Positions 48,201 to 59,639 of a stretch of DNA of 64,000 nt are shown here, in pieces. The stretch spans positions 188,226 to 252,225 of the forward strand of contig CH002693.1 in assembly GCA_000149265.1 (NCBI GenBank). Direction: 5' to 3'. Numbering within the stretch: position 1 is the first letter of the stretch; every line of letters starts with the position of its first letter. This DNA is from Ciona savignyi. Taxonomy: Eukaryota; Chordata; Ascidiacea; Phlebobranchia; Cionidae. A program made the translations under genes and the position numbers. The notes beneath the pieces were generated by a model, which had not been told where the DNA came from, did not search any database, and was given only the letters and a program-made list of their open reading frames with translations.

Positions 48201-50739
48201 GTTGTGGAAATCGAAACTACTCGCTAGCTAGTCGGTTCTGTTAAATCAAGCAAGGGTTAAGGTGTACGGATAAATTCAGATATACAAACTGATTGAAATA
48301 ATATGAAAGAAATAAGAAACTGATATGTAAACTAGTGTTGTTCTGTTTTATTAAAACTTTCTTTTTACTTTGAGTATACGAATTGTTTAAATTTTCCGAA
48401 GCTAATATCGTTTTATGTAAATTTTTGTTCAAAATTAAATTTCTTTAAGCAAGCATTTACATGGTAAATATCACGTGGAAAAAGCAAAAAACTGCCGTGG
48501 CTTTTCATCGACTGTGTAAATAACAGTAGAAGTCTTTATTCTTGTATTTAATGTATATAATCATTGCTGAAAACCAACACGCTATTCATTTTGATGAAAA
48601 CAAGTGAATCATTTTACTTGCCCTATCGCCTTTATGTTTGCGAATTTGTTATCAACTCGTGCATAAAAACAAGTTTTTACATGTAGTAGATAGATTGACG
48701 AGATCCATTATTTTGTAATTGAAACCAGAATAAATTTAATAAACTATACGGCTTGCATAATATTGACATTTCTGAGAGTGGAATTCAAAAGAGCAAATAC
48801 GTGTTGGTTTAACACTTACTTTACAATTGTTCGGTTCCACAGATGACACGGTCGCCAGGATCCCTGCCACCAAGAACTGAAAAAATCAATATTTGATTAT
48901 ACGTCATGACAGAGAATCAAAAACATTGTCAAAACACACAACACATTGCGTCCAAATAAATCTTTGGTTAAGATAGCATAGGATATTTATAATTATACCG
49001 ATAAATGGGAAAACCAAGGGGGTTAACACACGGGCAATCGTCAGATCACCTCGCGCCAACAGTTGGTACACCGGAGCTAGTTGTGTGTTGTGTTTCATTT
49101 ACAAGTTCCTTTAATTTAGTAGAACCCATTATACAAAGGGTTCAGTATTTTTAAAAGCAGTGTTATAATCAAGACGGTATGAGCAAGTCCGGTCAGGTTA
49201 TTTAAAAATTAAAAAACGTTATTTGTTGTATTGAAAGTATTGTGTTAAACATTAATCAAAACAAACAGACTGTGGTGCGAGGCCTGTTGACTTAATATGT
49301 TTGGTTTGTGATTCAGAAGGTGTAGATCCCCCCACCACGCTGTAAACGGAACAAATATATTGATAATTCTGTCGAAATTGCGTTGGGAAATTTTTGATAT
49401 TTTTATTATTTATATGACGGTCCTGTTCTACAAACATCAAATTACCTTCTCCAAACCGATAGTATGCCAGCTTTTTTTTTTAGTTTTAGTTTCATTAATC
49501 TACTTGGTTTAGGCGTTTCCGGGAAATGTCTTGTACAAAGTCACATCTGACGAACTTAGGGTTGACACCGTCAACGTTTAAATTCCATGTTCACAGGGAC
49601 CATTTGTTTAACGACTGTTCGTTTTGCCGTCTTTTTCAGTTCCTGTGTCGCGATTACATTCGTTTGCCATTTTAAAAAAGTGGGGCAAAAATGAATAAAA
49701 TAAACTAAACTAAACATGCACCATAACGAATTGTTAAGCCCACTCTATCTGTTATATACAGTACAACATTAAGATAATAGTGATGATGGGTCATGCATCT
49801 TGTTGAGATCTTAACGCTAATTTAATATATTATTTTTGTGTGTTGTACTTACAAATATTCCGCACCATATTCCTGCTGAGATGTAAACAAACACGTCGTA
49901 GTAATACTCGGACAGAGTAAACACCAACGAGTAACTCCAAGTAATAATCGACAGAGTTCCGAGTAAGATTTGAAATATCTGCAACGCAATGATGGTTTCA
50001 CATACAAAACGTAGACCAATATATTATAGTTAATGGTTTTTTTAATAAATTGTTTAAAACGATTAGTTTGATTATTTTCACAACTGGGTAAATTATGGTT
50101 TTGATTAATTATTTAAATAAGGTTTGACAAACACATTAAAATATAACTTCTATTCCCGAATAGGAAGAATCATAGGTGATAGGATAGGACATTCATGTTT
50201 ATCCCCGTAAATGGGAAAACCAAGGGGCTTAACACACGGGAAATCGTCAGATCACCTCGCGCCTACCGTCGGGTTATACCGGAGCTATTGCTGTGTGTTA
50301 TACGTATGATTCACATGTTCTTTCAATTCAGTATGTGGTAGAACCCATAAGCCCACTGGGATCAGACAATGTCCGATAAGTGCATTGCCCAATGTCACAA
50401 CGAACTAGCTAGCGACCAGTATTGAACCTTCAACCCTTCGGTACGAAACTGGTCGTGATAGGTATAGCTGAACTACACTACATGAACGTTATATCAAGAT
50501 TTTGACGATATTTTTATCTAATTTTTTACGGTCCAACTTAAAAAGAGTGGAACATTAGTTCATATATCTACTTATTTAAAATCCAACCAAATGACTATCC
50601 CAATACTAGGCGGGTTTCGGTAAGATGAAAATGCACTTACCCCAAGAACTCGAAAGGCTTTTGAGTATGCCATATTTCCAAGGTTGCTAACCGCGGGGGT
50701 AGTTAGCACCACCGGAGCGGAATTAACGAAAGTTGTCAT
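45243..50739 (-). CDS. MS4A/CD20-like four-pass membrane protein, paralog E (most diverged)
   Basis: Eight coding exons on the minus strand give about 336 residues. In coding order: 50641-50739, 49853-49978, 48820-48876, 47885-48163, 47129-47254, 46450-46537, 45512-45603 and 45243-45386. The start is MTTFVNSAPVVLTTPAVSN. Segment 1 is IFQILLGTLSIITWSYSLVF; FLVAGILATVSS, GMVMSIFAAIFAATMFGIEV and MTTLHGFMAFFAFAELIVAI follow. The loop begins with an N-glycosylation sequon (NWT) and has the most tyrosine pairs of the five. Exon 7 contains QPPPPVYAN, a PPxY motif placed earlier in the tail than in A, B and D. Exon 8 is rich in SP and keeps two in-frame TGACGTCA octamers, then ends in TGA without a clear splice. 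A relic resembling the family's exon 9 follows at 44920-44952, so the C-terminus is uncertain. Confidence 0.8.
46748..46808 (+). repeat. Short SINE fragment, gene E intron 5
   Basis: 'acacaacacagtacaatagc' and 'ggcgaggtgatatgatg' match the middle of the family only. Confidence 0.55.
47420..47625 (-). repeat. Second tRNA-like repeat family, two adjacent fragments
   Basis: Box A-like 'gtggccgagtggttaacgtg' (minus strand, near 47480-47505) and a second, more decayed 'agtaagttaacgcgacc' near 47590-47625. Both carry the family's internal 'tatac...tttagta' segment. Upstream of gene E exon 5, in intron 4. Confidence 0.5.
47692..47770 (+). repeat. SINE head fragment, gene E intron 4
   Basis: Contains 'gcgaaactggtcgctagc' and 'cttgggcaaggcact', from the head and first body segment of the family. 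Confidence 0.65.
48968..49145 (-). repeat. Truncated SINE, gene E intron 2
   Basis: 3' half from 'aggatatttataattatacc' to 'gtagaacccattat'. The head is missing. Confidence 0.75.
50178..50450 (-). repeat. tRNA-derived SINE, gene E intron 1
   Basis: Full body from 'gataggataggacattcatg' to 'caacccttcgg'. The end of the head is lost. Confidence 0.8.
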
Positions 50740-51747
50740 CGATAAACTTATTTTCTGAAACTGAGTAATTATATCACCAACATGCCGTTACAGTTAAGAC
50801 GGTTAGTTTAACCTTACAAACCAAGTATGCTGAATCACCACCAAAACCATTTGTAATTAAACACCGTATAAATAACGTGTGCGTAAACACCACAAAAACA
50901 AAATGTGTAAAATACCTTTTAAACCCTATAAAAAAAACACTGCATAACTATATATATTAAGAACTGTCTAAATCTCACTTTATTTTTTTTAAATTGTTTT
51001 GGGTGTTAAGCCAAAAAAACTAAATTGTGCACTTAGCGCGAGTTGGTGGTCTTAGACCGAAATCCCTACGTGCAATATTGAAATTTATCCATTCGGGGTA
51101 GTATTCCTAGCATGTGGGTGCTGGCAGAGACACCCTCTGTTCACTCTTACATTTCCTTACTTTACAAATGTGTATTTAAACAAGCCGCCTATACCACACC
51201 ATGGGTTGACTCAGTTAAATAAACCAGTTGTTAAACAAGGCTAGGTAAGAAACACTGCTGGCGATCTTTTTGTATCATTAAGTAAATATTCCCTTGAACG
51301 AGTAATACGAATGGAAGCAGAAAAGGAAAACAGCAAATTAAAAATCCGGAAGAGTAGTTTTATTCCACGGTGGGTGCGAGGTGATCTGACGATTTACATC
51401 CAGTATGGTTTTCCCAATTCAAGGGCGATAAACATGAATATCCTATTTTATCCTGTTCTCGCCCTAAAAATCGAGTCTTAAACACCGGAACAAACGCTGC
51501 CTAACCCAAGCAAAACACAACCCTAACTACCTAATCTTTATGTTCGTTTGCAGTTTTCCGTTGCTACTTCCCTTTTTTATGCTTTTCGTCATAAAATTAC
51601 TTACATACAAAGTCGTCTCTGCATAGTTGCGAGATTAATCACAAAGGAACGAGTCACAGGATATGTCACACCGTTTCTCGTATAAGTTAAATATTATCAA
51701 ACTTTACTGTGGTGTTTGAAGAGACGAAACTAAGCTAGAACTGTCAA

Positions 51748-52030
51748 GGATAGGATAGGATATTCATCTTTATCCCCTTGAATGGGAAAACTAAGGGGGT
51801 TAACACACGGGCAATCGTCAGATCACCTCATGCCCACCGTTGGGTTACCGGAATTACAGTGTGTTTTGTAGGATAAACACGTTCCTTCAATTTGGTAAAA
51901 CCCATTAATTCAATGGGTTTAGGCAATGTCCGTTAAGTGCCTTGCCCAAGAATTCAACCGACAAGCTAGGGATAAGTTTCGAACTTTCAAAGAGCGACGC
52001 AGCACCAAACCACAAAACTAATCTCTTGGA
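51748..52030 (-). repeat. tRNA-derived SINE
   Basis: From 'aggataggatattcatc' through the 'gttaagtgccttgcccaag' middle to a decayed head ending 'caccaaaccacaaaacta'. Confidence 0.85.
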
Positions 52031-52452
52031 CAATATGAAACACCTACCCGGTAAACGAATTAATGAAGGTACGATGGGCTAATAATCTTTGCGCTATTTT
52101 TGTCGACAAATGTACAGCAAAGTTTAGACTGATAGTAGGCTTAACCTTAATTGCACTTGTTTCTAATGAAAACGAGATGAGAAACATGTAGAATTATTTC
52201 GGGAAAAACTTCTACTTTCTCCCATGGGCTGTGTGACTCAACCTTATGACTCATTTCAACAAACAAGCTATTTAACAAACAAGTTTTGCTCTTTTTCCAA
52301 TTTTACAAATTATTATCAAAGTTCCTTCGTCGTGTTTTCATCGTGAAAAAAATAATTAAACTAAACTAAGATATGAAGCAATCTATTCTTTTGTTTCAAT
52401 ACTTGACTAAAATGAAAGTAAACAACGACGCTTTTATTACGTTTGCTTACAC

Positions 52453-52619
52453 CATGGATTTCCAACCTGTGGCCCGCCGGCGCAGTGCTGCCAGCCTGAG
52501 ATTTTTTGTGCGGCCCGCTAGTAATTTACAGGATGATTTATAACCATAAGATTCTGCGGCCCATTAAATTATTTCAAGTGACAATGTGACCCACTACAAT
52601 AAAATGTTGGACATTCCTG
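52453..52619. mobile_element. Short hAT-like MITE, 167 bp
   Basis: Ends CATGGATTTCCAACCTG and, inverted, CAGGAATGTCCAACATT. An exact 8-bp duplication gcttacac lies at 52445-52452 and 52620-52627. An internal 'gcggccc' motif repeats. No coding capacity. Confidence 0.85.
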
Positions 52620-53005
52620 GCTTACACTATCTATAAAACAAGACTATTATGTTAGTTGTTTGAATTGTTGGCTTTCGTTCTTCGTGTTTGTCTATATTTT
52701 ATTAATTTGACAAGGCTGCTTCTACTATAGTTTGTGATTATTTTTCGTTTCCGTTTCTATAATAATAATAATAATGTTGCTTTTATGGCAAATAAGGTAA
52801 AACTTTTTTTATACGAGTAGAGTAGGTTTCACGACTGGTGGATGAAATTTCCTCTTGACAGGATACTTGGAAACGTCTAGCACTGCAAGGGTCACTTTAA
52901 CGCACCTTTTTTTTCGAGGATTATTGCAATATTTTTATTTTGTTTTTCCAAATTTTATTTTTTGTTATTTTTATGTTGGTTTGGCGGCAACGTGTAAATA
53001 TACCG

Positions 53006-53205
53006 TCAGTAAATAATTGATTGATTTTAGACGTGTTTTAGGAAGCGTTCAACTAATTATTCTCCCTATCTCTCCAATGCAAACTGACCTAACAAAAATA
53101 GCTGAGTAAATAATTGATAGATTTTAGACGCGTTTGAGGGGGCGTTCAACTAATTATTCTCCCTATCTTTCCAATGCAAACTGCCCTAACAAAAACAGCT
53201 GCCAC
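53006..53205. repeat. Tandem duplication of a ~100-bp unit
   Basis: 'gcgttcaactaattattctc' followed by 'cctatct' and 'ccaatgcaaactg' occurs at about 53047 and 53152. A related inverse copy lies at 17540-17590, so the unit belongs to a dispersed family. Confidence 0.75.
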
Positions 53206-54754
53206 TTAAAATCCATTGAAAGTCTTAGATTTTTTCACAATTAAAAAATAAAGCTTGCAATGTAAACTAAAAATCCACCAAAATTGTACTTTAAAAATGT
53301 ACCACCCCTTCGTACATCGGCAACTTTTTTTCTAACTAAAGCAGATATACAATCAACACCTTTATTTCACTTGCTCTACTATTACAAAACTTTACAGCTA
53401 AACGAGAACACCGGCGCGCAGCCTAGCACATGCTGCTTTCAACCAAACAAACATCGAGGAATCACCACCATTGTTACTCAGCAAAACACTCGTTTAAAAA
53501 CAATGACTCATGTAAGGTATCAATCGTCACATCCGGCCGCGCATAGAGGTCATAATTGATTATACGCCATCTTTAACGACTGTCGCTTTGTTTTTTAATA
53601 ATCGTGTTAGATTTACGAACACCACATATATTTCAAATTTAAGCCTCGTGTCAAGCGCTGTAGTAAATGAAGGTAAATTCCCAAAATATCACGATTGAGT
53701 TTTTCATGGCTTCGGGGAATTCCCCTGGGTTTAGTAAATAAATTTCGGTTTTTACATATCTGGGTCAAGTTATCTAACAATTCGTATAGTTTTAATCCGA
53801 TTTCAAGACTCCTTGTTGGAGATGTCAGGGCGATAAGGCATGCCTGTCACAATCATGATTTAAGAACAAAACATAATTTTTAGGGTATTTCCATAGGTAA
53901 TTTATTTCTTTTTTGATACAGTGGCGGATAGAGCACTAACATTACCCAAGGCTTAAATAACATCACATTTAATTAGTTAATTTTGATTTAAATTGTTTTC
54001 TGTTAAAATTTATTTTTATTAATGTAAGGTTTAACGACCACGTCATTTCCCCCCCTAATTTGTAATGTCTATTCACTGACGTGTTTTAACTACTGTAGTT
54101 TTGCCGTTTTATCCTGTCTCGTTAATTTGAAATAATTGTGTTTTTCTTCTTTATTGCAACGAAGGAGCAAAAAAATAAACGAAACTAATGTTTTTATAGA
54201 ACCCCGTTTTGGGTTTTAAATAATTAGGGAAATTCCCTAGAATTTATTACCAAACATTTTTGTTTCTGTATATTCATACCATGTTGACTAACAAATTACA
54301 AAGTTTAAGTTAGTTTTCTTTATTCCTTTTAGTAGATCTCGTGGTGACATGCCATGCCTGTATTATGAATCAGGAACATCTTAAAAGTTACACTTTTGGC
54401 TAACGATCCAAAAACCAAATCTGCAAAAAGCAAACAGAAAACAAATTAGACGTGTTCTAACGACTGTCGTTTTGCCGTTTTTTTCCCGTTTTCCAATTTT
54501 TTTTTAATAGTCCTGATTTATGTTTTCATCGTGTATAGTGACCGCATATGTTTACATAAGATCTATGATATCCGCAGCCGACATTTGCGCTGACATTGCG
54601 TCATCACTGAACTTTTATTAGAGCAGCTGTCGAATAATCTTGTCTATTTAAGTTTATTTCACTTTGGCTCCTTACGGAGAGCTCCTAGAGAGAGAGTCCT
54701 AGCGCATGAAGCAACATCTCGTATGTGTCGATACTGAGAGTTTTTACCTGAAAT

Positions 54755-55540
54755 CAGGGCCGGTTTTAGGCCGATTTGACCGATTAGATCAACTTGGGCC
54801 CCGCACCTTGAAGGGGCCCCGCGCTAGCGGGGTCTTTCTGTATTACGAGGTTTAAAATACTACTAAAGCGTAAAATAAAAAGTGAAATAATATTCTTTCA
54901 CATAATATCAATTTGTTATGCATTGTAACTAAGTCAAATTTATATTTCTGTGTCTGCCTTGTGGGAATCCCACACGTTTATAATTGTAATATTATATATT
55001 TTAATTTTTAACAACTAGATCGCGCCATGCCATGTGTCCATATTTTATGCATGGGAAGTCGCGATTAATTTCCTGTTATGTGTCTTATATAAACTGTATA
55101 AGATTTCGTAATATCAGAGAGCATTTTAGTAGAGCCTCGCTTGGTTCTGCTGCTTTCTCAAAACCCTTACCTATACCTACCTAAGCTATGCCCTGTGTAA
55201 AGCGCTTTTCCTTGCTGCACCTTGCGTAAATACCCAATAAAATACTTCACCTATGCTGCTACCCCTGCTCTTTTTCCTGGCTGCAACTGCCTGTTACGTC
55301 ATAATGAATATGGTTGCTAAACAATATATATATATATATATGTTTGGAAGTAAAACAATATCGTAAATAAGCATCCACCTTTAATTTGTTTTATAGCAAG
55401 TATTAAATGTATATTTTTGTAGTTTGTATGTACTGGTATGTATTTTATGATATATAAACACCCATAAATTTTGCTATGAAGAGTAGGGGCCCCGCCATCA
55501 CATTTCTAATTGGGCCCCGCGGTTCCTAGCACCGGGCCTG
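54755..55540. mobile_element. hAT-like non-autonomous transposon, 786 bp
   Basis: Ends CAGGGCCGGTTTTAGGCC and, inverted, CAGGCCCGGTGCTAGGAACC. Both ends carry an internal 'ggggccccg' motif. An exact 8-bp duplication cctgaaat is at 54747-54754 and 55541-55548. A (TA)n microsatellite lies inside at about 55326-55340. No transposase was found. Confidence 0.88.
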
Positions 55541-56120
55541 CCTGAAATCTATATCGTTGCAACATCTAACGATTTACTCGTAATTGGTACTAAGTTAATC
55601 GCCTCAATTGCTCAATAAAATTGATGTTATAAAACTAATGAGGAGTTGATAGATGAACCACAGAAGTCAAGGAGTCGTTTAGGCAGAAAACCTCAAGTAA
55701 TTAGCGCACCTCCGAGAGTCGAGATAGCGCGTAGGGAATCGCAGATCGCATCAGGTGTTGTAACCGGCTTACCTGGATGCCTACAAGGAACAATCTAGCG
55801 AAATAGGCAGCGACCTGCAACGGCTCCCTACACGTGGAAATAAAAAATAAACAAAACTGATTAAAATTGAAGCAGTCGTTCAAGCGCTATGCCCCAAAAG
55901 CTAATTTTCAAAAAATACCGTTTTGCGTTTTAACGGCCCAGGGGAATTTTCTATGATTTATTTTTCAAAATTTTGGTTGAATTATTCTTTCTAGTAGGCA
56001 TAGATATCTGGGCGATATGGCATGCCTGTCAAAATCATGATTTGAGAACAAAATCTGATTTTTAGGGTATTTCTAGAAAAGGCTAAAAAAAAGTGTACTG
56101 CAAATTCATTCTATTTTTTA

Positions 56121-59100
56121 CTATAAAATATTAGATTTAAATTCAGTATTATTTATATTGGGACCACATTGTATTTGTTCTGTTTTCTTGATGTTTTCCC
56201 TTTTTTCAACTTGTTCTATTTTTCCTTCATTCTCCAGAGATTCAGGTTCATTTTCTATCAGTATATTTTCAGTTACATCACTTTGATTTCCATTTTCAAT
56301 CTGTTTTGTTTTCAAATCGCATGACTGTTTATTGGAATCGTTTGGTTGGGTTTCGGAATCGTTTTGTTTAAATTTTTCCAAAATTTCTTGAACATCATTT
56401 GGAAGTAAACTTGTGTTGGATTCTAATTCGTCCGCTGGGTGGAGCCAGAGATTCCATTTGTATTTTCCTTGTTTTACAGTCATTACAGCGTAATTTAATT
56501 CCCATCTGTAATGTTTTTATGTTGGATATATTGTTTCTATGGTGGTTATATTGTTTCTATGGTGGTTATATTGTTTCTATGGTGATTATATTGTTCTATG
56601 GTTATATTGTTTCTATTGAGGTTATATTGTTTCTATGGTTGTTATATTGTTTCTATGGTGGTTATATTGCTTCTATGGTTGTTGTATTGTTTCAATGATG
56701 GTTATATTGTTTCTATGGTTGTTATATTGTTTCCATGGTTGTTATATTGTTTCTATGGTGGTTATATTGTTTCTATGGTGGTTATATTGTTTCTATGGTG
56801 GTTATATTGCTTCTATGGTTGTTGTATTGTTTCAATGATGGTTATATTGTTTCTATGGTTGTTATATTGTTTCTATGGTGGTTATATTGTTTCTATGGTG
56901 TATATGTTGTTTCTATGGTTGTTATATTGTTTCTATGGTGGTTATATTGCTTCTATGGTTGTTAAATTGTTTCTATGGTTGTTATATTGTTTCTATGGTT
57001 GTTATATTGTTTCTATGTTGGTTATATTGCTTTTATGGTATATATATTGTTTCTATGGTATATATATATATATTGTTTCCATGGTGGTTATATTGTTTCT
57101 ATGTTGGATATATTGCATTTATTTTGGGTATAATGTTTCTATGGTGATTATATTGTTTCTATGGTGGTTATATTGCTTTCAAGGTTGTTATATTACTTTT
57201 ATGATGGTTATATTTTGTCTACATATTTATTTCTTAGATTTCTATGAGTATTATCTTACTCTTCATCAACGCTACTCCTTGTCGACATCGTGTGGATGAT
57301 TCCCAGCCTTGTATTTCCTTTCACTGGAAGACTTAGCTGAGAATATCATAGGATCAATGAAATAACAACAAAATTATAAAAGCATTTATACACAATTATA
57401 GTAAGTTGATTGTGAAAATGATAATTAGTTATGATATGCATGGATAAAGCCTGGCTTCCCACCCACGAGGATATAAATGAACCAACCATCCACACACTGT
57501 AATAGCTCCAGCAACTCAACTGTGGGCATGAGGTGTCTTACGATACCCGTGGATAAATCCTGGCTTCCCACCCACAAGGATATAAATGAACCAACCATCC
57601 ACACACTGTAATAGCTCCAGCAACTCGACTGTGGGCATGAGGTGTCTTACGATACCCGTGGATAAAGCCTGGCTTTCCCACCCACGAGGATATAAATGAA
57701 CCAACCATCCACACACTGTAATAGCTCCAGCAACTCGACTGTGGGCATGAGGTGTCTTACGATACCCGTGGATAAAGCCTGGCTTCCCACCCACGAGGAT
57801 ATAAATGAACCAACCATCCACACACTGTAATAGCTCCAGCAACTCGACTGTGGGCATGAGATGTCTTTCGATACCCGTGGATAAAGCCTGGCTTTCCACC
57901 CCCGAGGATATAAATGAACCAACCATCCACACACTGTAATAGCTCCAGCAACTCGACTGTGGGCATGAGGTGTCTTACGATACCCGTGGATAAAGCCTGG
58001 CTTCCCACCACGAGGATATAAATGAACCAGCCATCCACACACTGTAATAGCTCCAGCAACTCGACTGTGGGCATGAGGTGTCTTACGATACCCTTGGATA
58101 AAGCCTGGCTTCCCACCCACGAGGATATAAATGAACCAACCATCCACACACTGTAATAGCTCCAGCAACTCGACTGTGGGCATGAGGTGTCTTACGATAC
58201 CCGTGGATAAAGCCTGGCTTCCCACCCAAGAGGATATAAATGAACCAAACATCCACACACTGTAATAGCTCCAGCAACTCGACTGTGGGCATGGGGTGTC
58301 TTATGTATCTTTATGTATTCGCAAGGTAATCAAGCGTATGATACATTTTACCCGTTTATAATTTAAAATAATAAAACATAAATATTCTCTTCTAAATCCT
58401 ACAAACCCCATACATCTACCCACCTTTACCTTTAGCATCATGGCCTAACCGGTTAGCCTGGTGGTTTGTGCGTCGTTTTTCATCCAAAAGATTTTAGGTT
58501 CGAAAGGTCGCTAGATAGTAGGTTGTGTCCTTAGGCAAGACACTTTAAAACGAAAATTGCCTGAACCCAGTTGAAAAAAACTAAAAACTAAGTGGATTGA
58601 TGGGTTCTACCAAATTAAGAAAAAAACATGTAAATCATATACAACACACTGCAATATCTACGTAACCCGGCGGTGGGTGCTAGGTGATCTGACGATTGCC
58701 CGTGTGTTAACCCCCTTGGTTCTGTTAACAGGGATAAACATGAATATCCTATTCAACCCACCTTAGCAAGCTTTGTATTGAGCTCAGCTTTACTGAGATC
58801 AATCTTTTTAATCCGTATGGGCATTCCCCCCAGTAGTTTCACTCCCCTTTCATTCTTCTCCAACACTTCTAATGGTAGCGTGCAATACGCTCTCTGCTTG
58901 TGGGTGCCTGGAGTGGATTGTATCAATTAATGTGGACACAAATAATATTACGTGATTGCTTGTGATTACCAGATAGAATAGGATATTCATGTTTATTCCC
59001 TTAAATGGGAAACAAAGGAGGTTAACACAACGGAAATCGTCAGATTACCTCGCACCCACCATAGGGTTACCGGAGGTATTTCTGTGTGTTGTGTATGAAA

Positions 59101-59629
59101 GAGTCTTTTATTCAATTTGGTCGAAAAATTAATGCCTCTTGGTTTTTCCATTCACAAGGATAAACATGAATATCCTATCTTCCTATTCTATACTTAAAAA
59201 AAAAAATTTGCTAACATTATCAGTGTGTAATAAATCAATATGCAGTTAGCTCATTGGTTTAGTGCTTGCAGACGAAGGGTCGTAGACTCGATACTGGTCG
59301 CTAGCAAGTCGGTTGTGTCCTTCGGCAAAGCACTTAACAACCATTACATGAAGCCAGTGGAATGATGGGTTCTACCATATTAAAGGAACATGTGAATCAT
59401 ATACAAACACAACACATTTCAATAGCTCCGGTAACCCGACGGTGGGCACAAGGTGATCTGGCGATTGCCCGTGTGTTAAACCCCTTGGTTTTCACAAGGG
59501 GATAAACATGAATATCCTAAAATGATAAAAAGAGTAAAACTCACGTTGAAGAATCCACGAACCAATATTCACTCCAATCGTTCCAACCACAGCGACACCT
59601 AACGCTACAGGAACCAACGGACTACCCAT
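56121..59629 (-). CDS. COA1: COA1-like cytochrome c oxidase assembly factor
   Basis: Four exons give about 230 residues. In coding order: 59545-59629, 58762-58907, 57260-57336 and 56121-56505; phases fit across all junctions. Residues 2-28 form one membrane helix (VPVALGVAVVGTIGVNIGSW). Then come YCTLPLEVLEKNERGVKLLG and GMPIRIKKIDLSKAELNTKL, followed by LSLPVKGNTRLGIIHTMSTR and WELNYAVMTVKQGKYKW. This order (helix, YxxLxxxxLxxxxxxxxxLG, PI, AKLxxPVxG, a small-residue strand, W-L-x-V-x-V-K-x-G) matches the COA1/TIMM21-like fold of human COA1 (MITRAC15). That protein is in the mitochondrial inner membrane and helps assemble complexes I and IV. Unusual here is a long polar C-terminal tail (about 90 residues, rich in N, E, K and Q) not found in the human protein. 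A possible polyadenylation signal is at 55957-55962. The introns are filled with tandem repeats and SINEs. Confidence 0.82.
56515..57225. repeat. 20-bp minisatellite in COA1 intron 3
   Basis: About 35 copies of 'ggtggttatattgtttctat' with small variants (gttgtt, gatggt). Long plus-strand open frames across it (repeating FLWWLYCFYGGYIVS-type residues) are artefacts of the repeat. Confidence 0.95.
57430..58312. repeat. 109-bp tandem array derived from the SINE, COA1 intron 2
   Basis: Eight units with spacing of 108-110 bp ('aatagctccagcaact' starts at 57501, 57610, 57720, 57829, 57938, 58046, 58155 and 58264). The unit aligns over its whole length with the 3' part of the local SINE: 'cacactgtaatagctcca' with 'cacactgcaatagctccg', 'gtgggcatgaggtg' with 'gtgggcgcgaggtg', 'acgatacccgtg' with 'acgattgcccgtg', and 'gaggatataaatgaa' with 'ggggataaacatgaa'. 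Confidence 0.9.
58440..58756 (+). repeat. tRNA-derived SINE ending at the COA1 exon 2 donor
   Basis: A clear head on the plus strand ('ggttagcctggtggtt' box A-like, 'ggttcgaaagg' box B-like), then the body and a 'gaatatcctattc' tail. The tail ends about 5 bp from the exon 2 splice donor at 58760-58761, antisense to the gene. Confidence 0.88.
58975..59190 (-). repeat. Rearranged SINE, COA1 intron 1
   Basis: It begins as a minus-strand copy (aggatattcatgtttattcc) and ends in an opposite-facing 3' end (cacaaggataaacatgaa, tatcctatctt), so two copies are joined or one is partly inverted. Confidence 0.75.
59240..59518 (+). repeat. tRNA-derived SINE, COA1 intron 1
   Basis: Head 'gttagctcattggtttagtg' and 'tcgatactggtcgctagc', then a complete body to 'ataaacatgaatatcc'. 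It ends about 25 bp from the exon 1 donor. Confidence 0.85.
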
Positions 59630-59639
59630 TTAATTCAAC

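Larger units (their letters stand above)
50740..56120. other. Gene-free repeat-rich region between gene E and the COA1-like gene
   Basis: No supported coding exon was found. It holds a SINE fragment at 51365-51458, a SINE at 51748-52030, hAT-like elements at 52453-52619 and 54755-55540, a short tandem duplication at 53006-53205, and three diverged copies of a repeat (53690-53885, 54200-54430 and 55905-56075) sharing 'catgcctgtcaxaatcatga' and 'tttttagggtatttc'. Confidence 0.65.

Noticed and set aside
53284..53559. 91-codon plus-strand frame
   Set aside because: No recognisable domain, no splice context or neighbouring exon, in a repeat-rich gene desert.
56399..57299. Plus-strand frame rich in Trp, Tyr and Phe resembling a membrane protein
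   Set aside because: Encoded entirely by the 20-bp minisatellite in COA1 intron 3.
57516..58292. Overlapping minus-strand frames repeating a 36-37 residue unit
   Set aside because: A product of the 109-bp SINE-derived tandem array, whose period cycles through all three frames.
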